From NCBI RefSeq assembly GCF_030272615.1, contig NW_026728917.1, positions 1 to 64,000 of the forward strand: DNA of 64,000 nt. Direction: 5' to 3'. The notes under the pieces are model-generated. The model was not told the DNA's origin. It was given only the letters and a program-made list of their open reading frames with translations, and did no database searches. The stretch is from Cryptomeria japonica. Lineage: Eukaryota > Streptophyta > Pinopsida > Cupressales > Cupressaceae. Each line of letters begins with the position of its first letter. Within the stretch, counting starts at the first letter, position 1. Below are positions 11,710 through 23,087 of the stretch, one piece after another. The translations under genes and the position numbers were made by a program.

Positions 11710-12399
11710 TTAAAATTTAGCAGCAAGCTGAGAATTCAATTCTGAAATCATACATTTTCCTTTACCAATGAATAACATATCATCAACATATAATGCAATG
11801 TACAAGAAATGATCACCATTAGATTTATAAAAGACATAGTGATCTGATTTAGAATGCTCAGATCTTAAAATCAACACATTTGTATTAAATTTTTGGTGCC
11901 ACATCCCAGGACTCTGTTTGAGGCCATACAATGATTTCTTCAATTTATAGACCAAATTACTTTTACCTTTCACCACATAGTGCTCTAGTTGTGTCATATA
12001 AATACCTTCCTCTAAATCACCATGAAGGAAAGTAATTTTCACATCCATTTGCTCGACCTCTAAATTACAAGAAGTAGTAATAGAAAGCAAAAATCTAATG
12101 GATGTCATTTTTACAACAGGAGAAAATATCTCACCATAATCAATACCCTCAACCTAAGAGTAATCTTTTGTAACCAACCTTACTTTATACTTCTCAATGC
12201 TTCCATCTGAACCAATATTTTTCTTGAACACGCATTTGCAACCAACAGGCTTTCGTCCTTTAGACAATGGTACAAGATCCCATTCATCATTTTTTTTCAA
12301 AGCTTTCATTTCTTCTTCCATAGCATTCTTCCAAGATTCTGCATCATTCCTACCTAATGCCTCTTCTAAAGAAATAGGTTCATCCACATTAGTATTCAA
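11710..12399 (-). pseudogene. Copia reverse transcriptase, decayed, copy 1
   Basis: The N-terminal block ISLEEALGRNDAESWKNAME and WDLVPLSKGRKPVGCKCVFK (12154-12399) is followed after a stop by the palm: VEQMDVKITFLHGDLEEGIY, KLKKSLYGLKQSPGMW and ALYVDDMLFIG (11710-12108). The YVDD catalytic motif is intact. Around 12109-12153 a stop breaks the frame in the linking sequence, and the downstream connection to RNase H is also broken. Confidence 0.88.
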
Positions 12400-12681
12400 A
12401 ACAAAAATACATCTCCAATCATTAGGTGAATACCTTTTAGTTGGTTGTCTATGTCATGTACACCTTTGAACAAGCCAAGTTGGAGGTTCTTCCTCATCTT
12501 CTAAAGATTCAGATCTAGATGAGCTCTCCTCAACTTCTTTCCTATCAAGTTGACTCAATTCAACTCTTTTAGGCATAGAAGGGAATTGAATCATATCTTC
12601 CTGTTTAGTCTATTATGGTTGCAATGTAGCAAAAGGAGACTTAATTTCTCTAAAAATAACACTTTTACTATTAATTACCTT

Positions 12682-13230
12682 TTATGCAACAAGGTCGCAA
12701 AGGTTGTATCCTTTTACACCATAACTATAACTGATGAAGATACATTTCACAACCTTCTCCTCCAACTTCGTACACTTCTCTTTTGGCACATGAGCATATG
12801 CCTCGCAACTAAAACCTCTAAGATGTCTCAAAGAAGGCTTGTGACCTGACCATGCTTCCATAGGCATTTTATCAACAAGAGTTGATGTAGTAGACCGTTA
12901 ATCAAGTAGCAAGCAATGACAATTGCTTCAGCCCAAATTTTTAATTTTAGGCCAGCACAACTCAGCATACTCCTAGCCCTCTCCATCAATATCTTGTTCA
13001 TTTTTTCTGCAACTCCATTCTGTTGTAGAGAATACAGATTTATAATTTTTATGGAATCTATCAAAATCATTAGAGAAAATTAACCACCATTATCAATCTT
13101 CAAACATTTAATTTTTTTTTCTAGTTTACAATTCGACCATTTCTTTAAATTATTTAAAACGATTGAAAACTTTAGATTTACTCTTTAGTAAGTATACCCC
13201 TGTCCTACTAAAATCATCAAAAAAATAAAC
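12682..13230 (-). pseudogene. Copia integrase, decayed, copy 1
   Basis: Minus-strand segments follow the Copia integrase: FFDDFSRTGVYLLKSKSKVF (about 13170-13230), KIKCLKIDNGG with a stop where GEF is usual, then LQQNGVAEKMNKILMERARS and WAEAIVIACYLIN (12828-13070), then MPMEAWSGHKPSLRHLRGFS and KCIFISYSYGVKGYNL (12682-12867). Parts of the D,D,E catalytic core are visible, but stops and a frame change make it non-functional. Confidence 0.85.
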
Positions 13231-13310
13231 ATAAGCAAAGAACAAAGCAAGATGCCACATTTCTCCTCTTTGTCCATCTTAACACCAATGGATACCAATA
13301 TGTGAATTAT

Positions 13311-13376
13311 AAACAAAAATTAACTATAAATAGTAACATCATGTAAATGCCAAGTTGAGACACCATTTTTCCAACA
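13311..13376 (-). repeat. Copia 5' LTR remnant (66 bp), copy 1
   Basis: It matches only the outer 64 bp of the left LTR (10681-10744): ACTATAAATAGTAACA, then TTGAGACACCAT, then CCAACA, with several differences. The rest of this LTR is gone. The outer edge and target duplication survive, so the deletion was internal to the element. Confidence 0.8.
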
Positions 13377-13725
13377 ATTATATCCCAAAACTCTTGATAA
13401 AATTCTATAGGGAACCCATCTAGGCTAGGGAATTTTCCCCTTCTTCAAGAGAAACACAATTTTTCCACTCTCAAGAAGAGAGATAGTTCTAAGGAGATCC
13501 TCATTCATTGCATCACTAGTAATGGCAGGAATACTATCAAGCACAAACCCTTCCTATACATTGGCCAAAATAGAGTCCTCTTTTAACAATTCTGCAAAAA
13601 CTCTAATGGCTTCCTCAACAATCTCTTTGTAAGAAGGAATAGGAACTCCCTTAGAGGAAAGAAGAGAATAAAATGAATTTCCTTGGACCTCTTGCCCTTA
13701 ACTGAATTGTGAAATAAAACCATTA
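13377..13725 (-). pseudogene. LINE, 5' portion split off by the Copia insertion, copy 1
   Basis: Minus-strand translation gives the segment that precedes the fingers in plant LINE reverse transcriptases, ending in FPSLDGFPIEFYQEFWDI, the counterpart of the common APGPDGFP...FWD motif. In-frame stops are present. It abuts the right end of the Copia element, and the frame is resumed on the other side at 9931. The two pieces were one element before the insertion. Confidence 0.8.
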
Positions 13726-13767
13726 GGCGTCAAAAATATTGAAAAATAAATTAGTATATATAAAATA

Positions 13768-14935
13768 TATAATATAGTTATCAACTGTAAAGAATCCAAA
13801 GCTGAAGTAATATACTAAGAACACCATAATAAAATTCATCAATTTTTGTTCCAAGGCTTACTGCGTCTTTGTACGCGTCAGGATCGATCCCTTTCTTGGC
13901 CTCTTCATACTCAGTTGCCATAGATTTTTTTTTACATTGCTACCTTCAGCGCTATCAAATATGCTTTATTATAATGTCATCAAATAATTCAACCTACAGT
14001 ATGATCTATAGCAAATTTCTGTGTTTCAACCTTCAACACTAGTATTATGTCGTGTCTACAGAGGGAATACCCGTCCAAAAGGCGTGGAAGAAATAAGACT
14101 ATGAGGAGATTCCATCGACAAGATAAATCTCACGACTGTGACACTGCCAAAATAGTGGTAATGTGAGTCTCGTTGCCTTCTCATAGAACTTTTTAACCTT
14201 TTTTTTTCAAATAGTAGCTACCTGAAGTGACCTTTCACTTTTTTTTTGCTATTCACGCTCAGTTGCCATGAAATTTCTTTTCTATTGCCATGAAGTTTTA
14301 TTTTTCTACTACATTTATACTCTAAAAAATTTGCAGGTTAGTGACGACTCTTAGCTTTATCTAACCTACCGACCCTTAGATTCAAGATAATTTTTTTTCT
14401 AGGGTGATTGATCATTCTGCTAGGCTCTTGACGATAGTCTTGAACATCTGTTTACACAATATTAAATAATGTGATTACAAAGTATTATGCTGTGAAATGG
14501 ATGCGGCTCCACATATTGCAATAATAGACTTTCTTTAAACATAAAGAGAAAAATGGACATCAAGTCTAAAAGGCGTGGAAAATATATGACAGAAAGAAGT
14601 GTCCATCGTCAACATTAACCCCATGACTACGACCTCGCGAAAGAGTGCCAACACTAAAGTGATTAATCGTTCTGTTTGTCTATTCGTGGTTAGTTGACAT
14701 GACATCTTTCTTTCGTCATTTTCTAAGGCTGGTCAAGATGCTTCCTTATAATATCAGTGAATAATGTGACATAAACTATTCTGTTGTGAAATGGATACGG
14801 CTCTACACATTAGAATGCATCCTCACTTTAAAGTAGAAAAATGGGCATAGCTGTTAAAAAAGACATGAAATGACAATATGACAGAAAGGTGATTCTCTTG
14901 AAGAAATTGATTTCATGGCTGTCAGTTTTTGGAAG
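13768..14935 (-). pseudogene. Degenerate repeats of the ankyrin gene 5' end, copy 1
   Basis: At 13852-13921 the minus strand reads MATEYEEAKKGIDPDAYKDA, clearly related to the first residues of the ankyrin gene at 20363 (MATEGQQLGGRIDPDAFKAA). It is followed at 13768-13835 by sequence resembling that gene's first intron (TTATCAACTGTAAA, AAGCTGAAGTAA). Two more decayed start regions lie upstream in the same orientation, with ATGs at 14267-14269 (MATERE, stop) and 14698-14700 (MSTNHE, stop). Their upstream DNA shares CTTATAATATCAGTGAATAA-type and TGTGAAATGGATRCGGCTC blocks with each other, and partly with the upstream region of the intact gene near 20410. These look like tandem promoter-plus-start fragments of lost paralogs. 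None can encode a full protein. Confidence 0.65.
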
Positions 14936-15244
14936 TGGAGTAAATTGTTTTGAAAATGAATAATAGCTTTATTGTATTTAATAAATTAAAAAGAGAACAA
15001 TATGACATATTTCCAATGTTTTAGTCAGGTTGCATTTATGTTAGGAACAATCAAGGACTAACTTCTTTTCTTACAATGAACAATAGTCAAAGAAGCATCA
15101 ACATTACTCGTAAAACATTTCAGAGTAGTGGAGTAGGCACCTTCAAAGCAGACAAATGAACTTTTCTAATCATCACATTATTTTGAAAAGGGAGTCTTGT
15201 CATCAAAAGATAGAGAATAAAGAACCACCAAAAGGATAGGACAT

Positions 15245-17380
15245 AAATTAACATATATATGTTATGTTCGATGCAATGTTGTGATTATTTTGAGGAAATA
15301 TTTTGATACATGTATCTTATGTACAATGGTGAAATTTTATTTGGAGTTGAAATTATTCCCATATCCTTCTATCTACCTATTACACACATTTATTCCCATG
15401 AATAGTTACCCAACCTTATATGTGCATGCTGCCATACATTTTGTTTATATTTAAGAAGTTATGACGCTCACCCTTACAAAAAAATCTCATCTAGTTCTTA
15501 CTTGTCTAGATCTAATCATTTGATTGTGTAAGATTATTTTTCTAGTCACATGATTGACCACAAAATTCGGCACCTAAGCCTCATATTTAAAAATTAATAA
15601 ATATAATTAATTTTCACCAAATAATCCTTTTTACTTTCACCTAGAGTTGAAAAAAAAAAGAAGCTTACATCATTAGGTGTTATGAGTTACAATTTAATGA
15701 AATTTAGTTTTATTTATTCCATATTTGTCATCTTTCAAGAATCCTCTCTCATTGTCTAGTATTAAAGTAGAATAAATAGTGAAACATTTAGATTTAATAA
15801 ATGAAAAAGAATAACAAACTTGTAATTGATAGCCCTTGCTTGCTATCATCAATATTTGTACATTTTCTAGGGATTTAATTAAGGAAATTTATCTCTTAAA
15901 GACATAATAAAGATCATTCAAGTTATTTCAAACTATTGATAGTCTCGAGATGTTTAAGAAGATAAGACTAGATTGAGTTTCACCTAGAGGGAAGCAAAAT
16001 GTTTGTCAAGCCATAAGAATATAAAGATTTCATGATCACAAATTCGACCCATAATTCTAATCTTTAACTTTATAGAACAAAGGATTAATATAGAATTTGA
16101 GACCATATTTATGAAGAGAGATTGCCTTTCTAAATTACAAAGATAAAATAATCTAGAATCTTCATTAGAAATCAAAATTAGTTAATCAAAATATTACATA
16201 CCCTTATTCATGATATGTATTTCTAAATATAATAGATATAGTTATCAATTTTCTATTACCCACCTATCTTTAATTAATTCAAACTAAGGGGACATTTTGA
16301 TAAGTAATGTTCTCTTTTGTTCTCAAATTTCACTTGTAAGATACAAGCTACCAATGGGACATTTGTTTTTCTATTTTGTAGGTTCTCATGATGAGAGCAT
16401 GTTGAAAGTATATAGTTAAATTATTATTTAAGTTATCATGTCTTAATAGGGTTGATTACTTATATGGACACATCAACTTCATATAATCTATATCTAATTA
16501 GATATCAAATTTACATGAACATTTTTGAGTGCTATAATATTTTTGATGCATGATCAATTAGGATTCAGACACAATTCAATGTAACGGAAAATATAATTAT
16601 GAAACTAGCATATATATGTTATTTTCTATGCAATATTGTGAATATTTTTAGGAAATGCTTGGATACATATATCTTATGAACAATACTGCAATATTGTATG
16701 GAATTTTGACTATTCTCCTATCCTTAGGTATATTAATATACATATGCATTCCCATGAATAGTTACCTAATTTTATATGCGCACACTACCATACATTATAC
16801 TTATCTAAGAAGTTATGACACTTATCCACACACGAACTCTCATCTAGTTCTTTTTTCCTTAGATCTAGTCATTTGATTGTCTAGGATCATTTCTATAGTC
16901 ACATGATTGACCACATAATTACACACCTTAGCCTCATATTTAAACAAAAATAAATAAATAAATTACCAACTAATGCTCTTTACCTTCCCCATCTAGAGTT
17001 GCAAAAGTACAAGCTTGGATGATCAGATGTTTTGTGTTACTGTGTTACCTATTAATTTTTATGTTTACAAATGATTTTTGTTGGATTTTTTGGTTTCATA
17101 TTTATAAATGTAAATTTAGGTTAGTCAAATGTTCATATTTCTTACTTAGTTGAGCAATCTCCTATTTTATTCGTAAAAGTTCACTTGTGAGATGGAAGCT
17201 ATTCATGGAATATTTTTCTTCTATCTTTTAGGCTCTCATAAGGAATGCATTTTTAATGATGTACTTGTATGATCATGTCTAGATAAGGTCCCTTACTTTA
17301 TATGGACCCACCCTCTTTTGTAATGAAGAGAGATTGCATTTCCAAATACAAAGGCAAAATAATCTATCCATTCATCAAGA
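15245..17380. repeat. Diverged, rearranged duplication, copy 1
   Basis: Segment 15245-15670 is repeated at 16601-17030 with roughly three quarters identity (shared CCCATGAATAGTTACC, AAGAAGTTATGAC, CACATGATTGACCACA). Smaller blocks also recur: TTCACTTGT near 16327 and 17180, ATCATGTCTAGATAAGG-like near 16435 and 17270, and TGAAGAGAGATTGC near 16110 and 17323. The block order differs between halves, so the older duplication was later rearranged. No coding capacity was recognised. The copy 2 equivalent is 44154-46289. Confidence 0.75.
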
Positions 17381-17703
17381 ACCCACAATCTTCAATCAAA
17401 AGACTAAACACCCTTATACACTTTATTTGTTTTCAAGAATCATAAATATAATCATTTAAATATAAAAATAATTTACAAAAATATTATTGACAGTAAATCT
17501 AACATTCAACTTGAAGCATACACATATCAAATCAGCTCTAAGCACGCAAGTATCTGATTTGAACACAGATGTAGATACTTTGTACACTTCTAATAATATG
17601 AAAACATTTAATATTATAAGACATAGTTGAATACGATCAAAGTCATGTAGAAATAAGAAGCTGCAACACTGTATCAGACTTGCAAAAGCAACTTTCCCAA
17701 ACC

Positions 17704-20363
17704 TTATTTATCGTTCTCATTGCTATGGTAGTATAGGATAGCAAGCCACTTGGTTTTGGACCGGCGCACCAAGTCCAAAAGCCCCCATCTTTCTAATTTT
17801 ATCCACACGTATTCCCCCAGACGGTCAGAAAGAAAAGGAAGTAGACCGTTCAGGTGGTTAAACCTAGCCTTCTTCACTGTAAACTTTGCAGCCATGTAGA
17901 AAAAAGTGAAATTACCACAGAAGCAGATGATCAAGCACGCCCCAAGAATGAACCAAGCCAGCTCGGGATTCATGTTGGAAAGCATGGCATACACTGCAAG
18001 CATGAAGCCATAGGCCGTAAAGGCAAACGTGGCACAAACCAATAGGTTGGTAATACAGAGGAACAATACCTTATTTCCCGTGGTAATAGGTGTACTCATC
18101 TGCCACATCAGCACCACTAAGAGCGACAGAAAGAATGCCACACAATCAAAGATGAGAAAAACCTTGAAGGAGGCCAACGGAAGCAGAATCGGCGAACCTA
18201 AACTCTTGTCTGAGCCAGTTCCAGGCGCAGGCGCAGGCGAAATTCCCGATCCCTTTGAGTCCCCATTTCCATTCCCATCGTCCGTCACGAAACTGCCCGG
18301 AGCAGTGAAAGCTGCCGTAAATGACATTGTCGCTAATAGAACTGCCACCACTAGTTCTGTGTTGCGCCTGTCCTCATATGTTTTGTCCACCATCTCAACA
18401 GCAACCTCATGTTTCTCTGCACTCACCTTTGGAGCGCTGTACAAGAATGGCTTGCGATTGGAAGGATAACTGGCCAGAACTGAAATTATCTTGTCAGATT
18501 CGTGATAGTGCGTGTTCTCTCTCACGATATCAAAGGCCGTTAAGCCTGCCTTGTTGACAGCAAACTTGTTTATCCCCGCTATACAAAGCAACGACTTCAC
18601 CATCTGAAAAATGCAAACTCAAATAAGTTCATAAAAATTAAATGATCTATTGGAACTAACTATGCATAAAGATTTCTTCTACGGAAGTTCTTGCCGTGAT
18701 GATTTTAATTTCTGTCTTCAGTAGAAATACTTTCAGTAATTTGACTCTATATATAGACGAGATTAGATTAAGAATCTACACAAACCCAAAACTTATATAG
18801 CTGTACACAGTAATTGGTTGAAAGAACAAACTTCAGCAGTGACAAACAGAGGTTTGTATAAAAAGAGACTTACATTCAAGTCTTTTTTCTTTGCTGCAAT
18901 ATGCAGTGGTGTGTCTCCTTCACTTATCCTCGAAAAAGGAGATTTCATTTCACCCGCATCTGTGTTTCCTCCACTTTTCACGGGCTCATCTTTTGGATCT
19001 TTCTTTTCAGCCGGATCTGTCTTTCCTCCACTTCGCAGAGGCTCTTCATGTGGAGGTTTGTCAAGTCCCTTGTTGACCAAGTATGATAAGCCTACCTCTT
19101 CGTTCAGGTAATCAACAATTCGCACTTGCCTAACTAGGGCAGCTAAGTGCAGAACGTTCATTCCACAACTATTCCGTATTTCGACAGCGTCTGGCCTCTC
19201 ATTTATCAACTCTTGTACTGCTTCCAGATGACCCAATTTCGCTGCCACACAGATGGGAGTTTCTTGGCTGTCATTAACCCAATAACACAGTTCGGCCTCA
19301 AATTTTATTAACTTCTTTATTATATGCACGTAGTTTCTTTCAACAGCTATATGCAGAGCTGTGTTGCCAAGTTCGTCCTTACGTTGGATTAACTGCTTCG
19401 CATCTGATAAATTTAGTATATGATCAACTAGATCTGTAAAAGAAGCATCCAAAATCATTGCCTTAAGTTAGATAAGATGTTCTTCAAGAAGGGCCAAGGG
19501 TAAGAGAATGCCTAATTTACCTTTGTTGAAGCGATACAGACCTCAACTAATATAACAACATAAATACAGAATTCAACTAAATACACGAAGAAGTAAAGAA
19601 GAACTCATTGGTTATCAACTGTAAACGAACAGAAGCTGAAGTAAAATAGAAACAACATAATCAAACGACTTGAAAAAATAGAAAGAACTGAAACATGATA
19701 GACAATCATCCTCGTGTTATTTAAGATAAAGAAAAAATTGGGGACAAAATGATATTTGTCTTGAACCGTTAAATTAGGAGATGCTTAGCAGATACTTTTA
19801 CAAACTTATAGGCAAAGAAATCCTAAAATCGAAATAAAATAACCTGAATCTCCTCTGTTTACTGCAACAGATAAACAGTTCCTCTTGTGCACCGTACTTT
19901 CGAGTAAGCTCGACGGAGATGCGTCAAATATTGCCTTCACTGTCTCTAAATTGCCGCTTTCGTAGGCTTTGAACAAAGCTGTTTCATCAAGCTTATTGCG
20001 GAGATCCACACCACTTTCTGGTTGTTGGAGTAGAATCTTCACAACGTTGGAGAAACCTCCCTGCGCAGCCAAGTGTAACGCAGTATCCTTTTCGGCATTG
20101 GTAGCATTCACAAGCAGAGGCTTCACTTCGGGATCGGTTTCCTTCAGAAGTTGACGATTGAGTTGCAGGAGCTGTTGAATGAAGTGTAGATTTCCTACAC
20201 TAGCAGCCAAATGGAGAAGAGTATTTTCCCCTCCAGGTGTAATATTGTTGAGAGCTGCTTTAAGTTGGGAACTCAGTTGTTGATCGATCCTTAAACGCGT
20301 TACCGCAGCTTTGAAGGCGTCAGGATCGATCCTTCCGCCGAGTTGTTGACCCTCAGTGGCCAT
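17704..20363 (-). CDS. Ankyrin repeat/PGG-domain membrane protein (ACD6-like), copy 1
   Basis: Three exons on the minus strand: 20363-19844, 19433-18874 and 18603-17704. Introns of 410 and 270 bp have GT-AG ends (CAG|GTTATT, AAT|GTAAGT, TTTTACAG|AT, TTTCAG|ATG). Joined length is 1,980 nt, or 659 residues. Residues 1-200 hold ankyrin repeats (GENTLLHLAASVGNLHF, EKDTALHLAAQGGFSNV). More follow at about 190-300 (GNTALHIAVERNYVHII, NVLHLAA) and 346-380 (GDTPLHIAAKKKDLNMVKSL). Residues about 439-566 form the PGG domain with RRNTELVVAVLLATMSFTAA. Four membrane helices lie near 442-460, 507-527, 538-566 and 574-598. The family includes Arabidopsis ACD6, a membrane-associated regulator of salicylic-acid defence. 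Function here is inferred from family only. A charged linker at 303-343 interrupts the repeats. No break was found. Confidence 0.9.
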
Positions 20364-21087
20364 GCTAAATATCTGCCGTTACAGCCTTCAACACCAAGGC
20401 ACGCTTCTTTGTAATAGGATTGAATAATACTACATTCAGTATTATGCCAGAAACTACATAATAGAATATGTGGTCTCAGTTTTTCCACAAGGGAAACATT
20501 AAAAATACAAGTATCCACATCTTACACTTCAGGGTTTCCACAACTTTAGTTGGAATCTCACTTTTTCTTTCGTTGGAACAGATACAACATTTTGACCTTG
20601 ACTGGGTGCAAATAACCAGTGTTAATTAGCTTTGATTGGGTGCCAAGTAATTACTCTAGTTTGGTGCGAATAATATGACTATGGGGTGTTCTGCTAGAAC
20701 ATTATTTTTTTAATACTTGAAGTGATCCTACACGTCAAAATTACTACAACTTTTTCATAGTTGGAATGTCTATTTTTCTTAGATGAAAGTGTACATTGAA
20801 ATCAAATACAAATTTTTTTTATCATTTATAATTTAATAATTTATTCTATGTGAAATATGTACACATTTTATTTAATGTTGAGTTTATTTCAGTGGATTAG
20901 ATAATTATTTAATATAGTTATATTTCAATAAACGATATAACTGTTGTTTAAATTAATTTCTTTCTTTTCATTCTATCATTCTTATTCAATTACATATATT
21001 TTCATACATTGCACATTATGTTGTCTTTATTTACACACATTTTTATACATGTACCATTTACTATAACCGATGCACTGCAAAATAGGA
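20364..21087. other. Upstream region of the ankyrin gene, copy 1
   Basis: AT-rich putative promoter and 5' leader for the minus-strand ankyrin gene. Bases 20400-20470 (AATAGGATTGAATAATACTA and following) resemble the degenerate 5'-end repeats at 13930-14800. No TATA box could be chosen with confidence. The copy 2 equivalent is 49273-49996. Confidence 0.5.
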
Positions 21088-22522
21088 TGTTAGGAACACA
21101 AACAAAAGACTCAAGAATCAACTGTTAGTGTTAGTATCATAAACGAAATACGATCCTAAGCAAGCATATGAAGAGAGATCAAACATTTAATGGAAAGTAT
21201 GCAAAAACAAAAGAAAGACACAAGACCCTTCCAAATGCTTGCCAACATGTTCATAGTAGCTTCTCCCTTGTTCCTCTCCTCTCCAAGTTCCACATGAGTG
21301 TAGCCCTTAGCTCTTTGCACTACTATGGAAGTCTTATGGAGATTCAAGATTTATGAAAAATGATTTAAAATATGCAAATGCAAGCGAAATATGAGAAAGC
21401 CTAATTAAGCTATCTTGGTTTTAACCAAAATAACAATGTAGATTAGATGACTCCTAAAATGATCTCTTAAATTTCACTATAGATTAGATGCATACAAGAT
21501 TTCTGGATCTGAATTATGAAGGAATGGGCTCTATTTATAGGAAAAATAGGGCAATGGATGGTTGAGATTAAGTAATCTCAACAAGGGTCAAGATAGAAAG
21601 ATTTATGATCCATGTGAGGGCTTTCAACCCAATCCCAGGATGACAAATGCCAACATGAGATGGCTTGAGAGGAGAGGGAAGAAGCATTAAATGCTTGAAA
21701 TGACATGAAGGTTAGGTTAGGAGTTAAGGTTAAGCTTGAGTTGAATGAATAAAGTCGCTATCCAATGAATAATGCCTTTATCCAATGGCTAAACTCTTGT
21801 ACAAGAGTTAGTGGGTGAGTTGAGTTAACCATTAATGCTTGAAGAGACCCATGAGTCAAAAGGATGGTTAAGTTAGAGGAAAGTCTCTAACCATGTGGGT
21901 GAGTTGAGTTAAGCATTAATGGTCATGTAAGAGCCATTAATGGTTTGGAATACTTTAGGCGTTAACCTGTTGAATACATAAAGCCTTTAATGCTTTTCAA
22001 AGACTTTGAGGCTTTGAGAAGCGACTTCAAGTTGCCTAGGAATGTGACAATATTTAGGAAATGGATTAGGCAAATTAGGAATGGTTTAGAAGAATTTAGA
22101 AAGTGGTTAGAATTGTCTAGAAGGGGATTTAAGATGTAAGTGGGTTTGGTGGGTGAGGGAAAATAGGATTTTAATTAAAATAAAATTCATTTATTTCAAC
22201 TAAATAGGTGCAACTTGCATTTGTAGGAGAATGCAAGTGGGGGGAGGGGGGGAGTAGTTTAAGGATTTAAATAAATATTTTATTATTTATTTAAAAGAGG
22301 AAAGAGGGTTAAATTCAATAAATATGTTTTATTCATTTAATTCCTTAAGAATGTAGCTTAATTAATATTTAAATAAATTGAATAATTTATTTAATTAATA
22401 GGAGAAGAGGCTGAGGATGAATTAATTAAATTTTAATTTAATTAACTGATTATTAATAGTTAAATAATCAAATAAATAGTAAATATTCATTTAATTAAAT
22501 GGACAGATTTATGTGACTACTT
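21088..22522 (-). mobile_element. Gypsy-type LTR, minus orientation, copy 1
   Basis: Three observations support an LTR. The minus strand carries CTATAAATAG at 21531-21540, a good TATA box. The 22270-22520 segment is rich in TTAATTAAATAAAT-type motifs and, in inverse orientation, resembles the start of the LTR at 26551. Next to its upstream end at 22523-22537 the minus strand reads AAAGAGGGGCAAAA, a plausible polypurine tract, which would make this a 3' LTR. The end at 21088 (TGTTAGG) is tentative. No second LTR or pol of the same element was found. Confidence 0.55.
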
Positions 22523-23087
22523 TTGCCCCTCTTTGAGACGGTGCGGTTTATCACATCGTTTCAAAGAAAGAAAAATAGGTGTGAAGAAATATGCCCCATA
22601 AATGTTAATTTAGTGGGTGCTATGTCCCCTCGACAGATGGGCTAAAAAATTTCAAAAAATCGGGTGATCTCTCGAAAAAGAACAAGAAGTTGAGGGGAGG
22701 TAGAATACAAGAAATTAGCAATAACGGTGAAATGATGGGAGAAAAATGGGGGTAAAATGAGGAAATGAGAGACGTTGGAAGTTTAGAGGGACCACAACAG
22801 TAAGCGGGGTGAATTAGGGTTAGGGCTGGATGGTATATATGGGGGGGAAGGGGAAAAAATAGGCTCATTTGCACCTATCTCCTTGGCAGTTTAGAGCTCT
22901 GATAGGGAATTTTTGGTGAAGGAGTGAGCAACGATCATCATGCCTATGCCTATAGAAGATCACCGGCTAGAGTGGATCTGTCGATTCCAACAGCCAGACA
23001 ACTACAAACCAGCTATACACAAATTTTGAATTTTGTGTTTTGTGCATTTTTGGCATGTTTTTTCAGGCATCAAAGTCCAATCAAGAT

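Larger units (their letters stand above)
9932..13376 (-). mobile_element. Ty1/Copia LTR retrotransposon nested in the LINE, copy 1
   Basis: Transcribed on the minus strand. The outer ends are TGGAAGG at 9932 and CCAACA at 13376, that is TG...CA LTR termini. A perfect 5-bp target duplication ATTAT lies at 9927-9931 and 13377-13381. The order from right to left is LTR remnant, integrase, reverse transcriptase, RNase H, polypurine tract, LTR, which is the Copia gene order. Gag, protease and most of the 5' LTR are missing, so the right part carries a large internal deletion. All coding segments have stops or frameshifts. Confidence 0.92.

Noticed and set aside
12197-12849. Plus-strand frames of 90 and 99 codons opposite the Copia pol
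   Set aside because: They are complements of the reverse transcriptase and integrase segments, which match Copia proteins on the minus strand.
18029-18469. 146-codon plus-strand frame opposite the ankyrin gene's last exon
   Set aside because: It lies antisense to the well-supported PGG exon and shows no family features. It is a shadow of the GC-richer coding sequence.
18818-19111. Plus-strand frames opposite ankyrin exon 2
   Set aside because: They mirror the Gly/Lys-rich linker on the coding strand and have no independent support.
19433-19458. ATG at 19456-19458 as a translation start of a separate ankyrin gene
   Set aside because: A strong acceptor (TTCTTTTACAG) lies just after it, in phase with the donor at 19844, and an upstream in-frame stop is removed by splicing. 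One three-exon gene explains all three frames.
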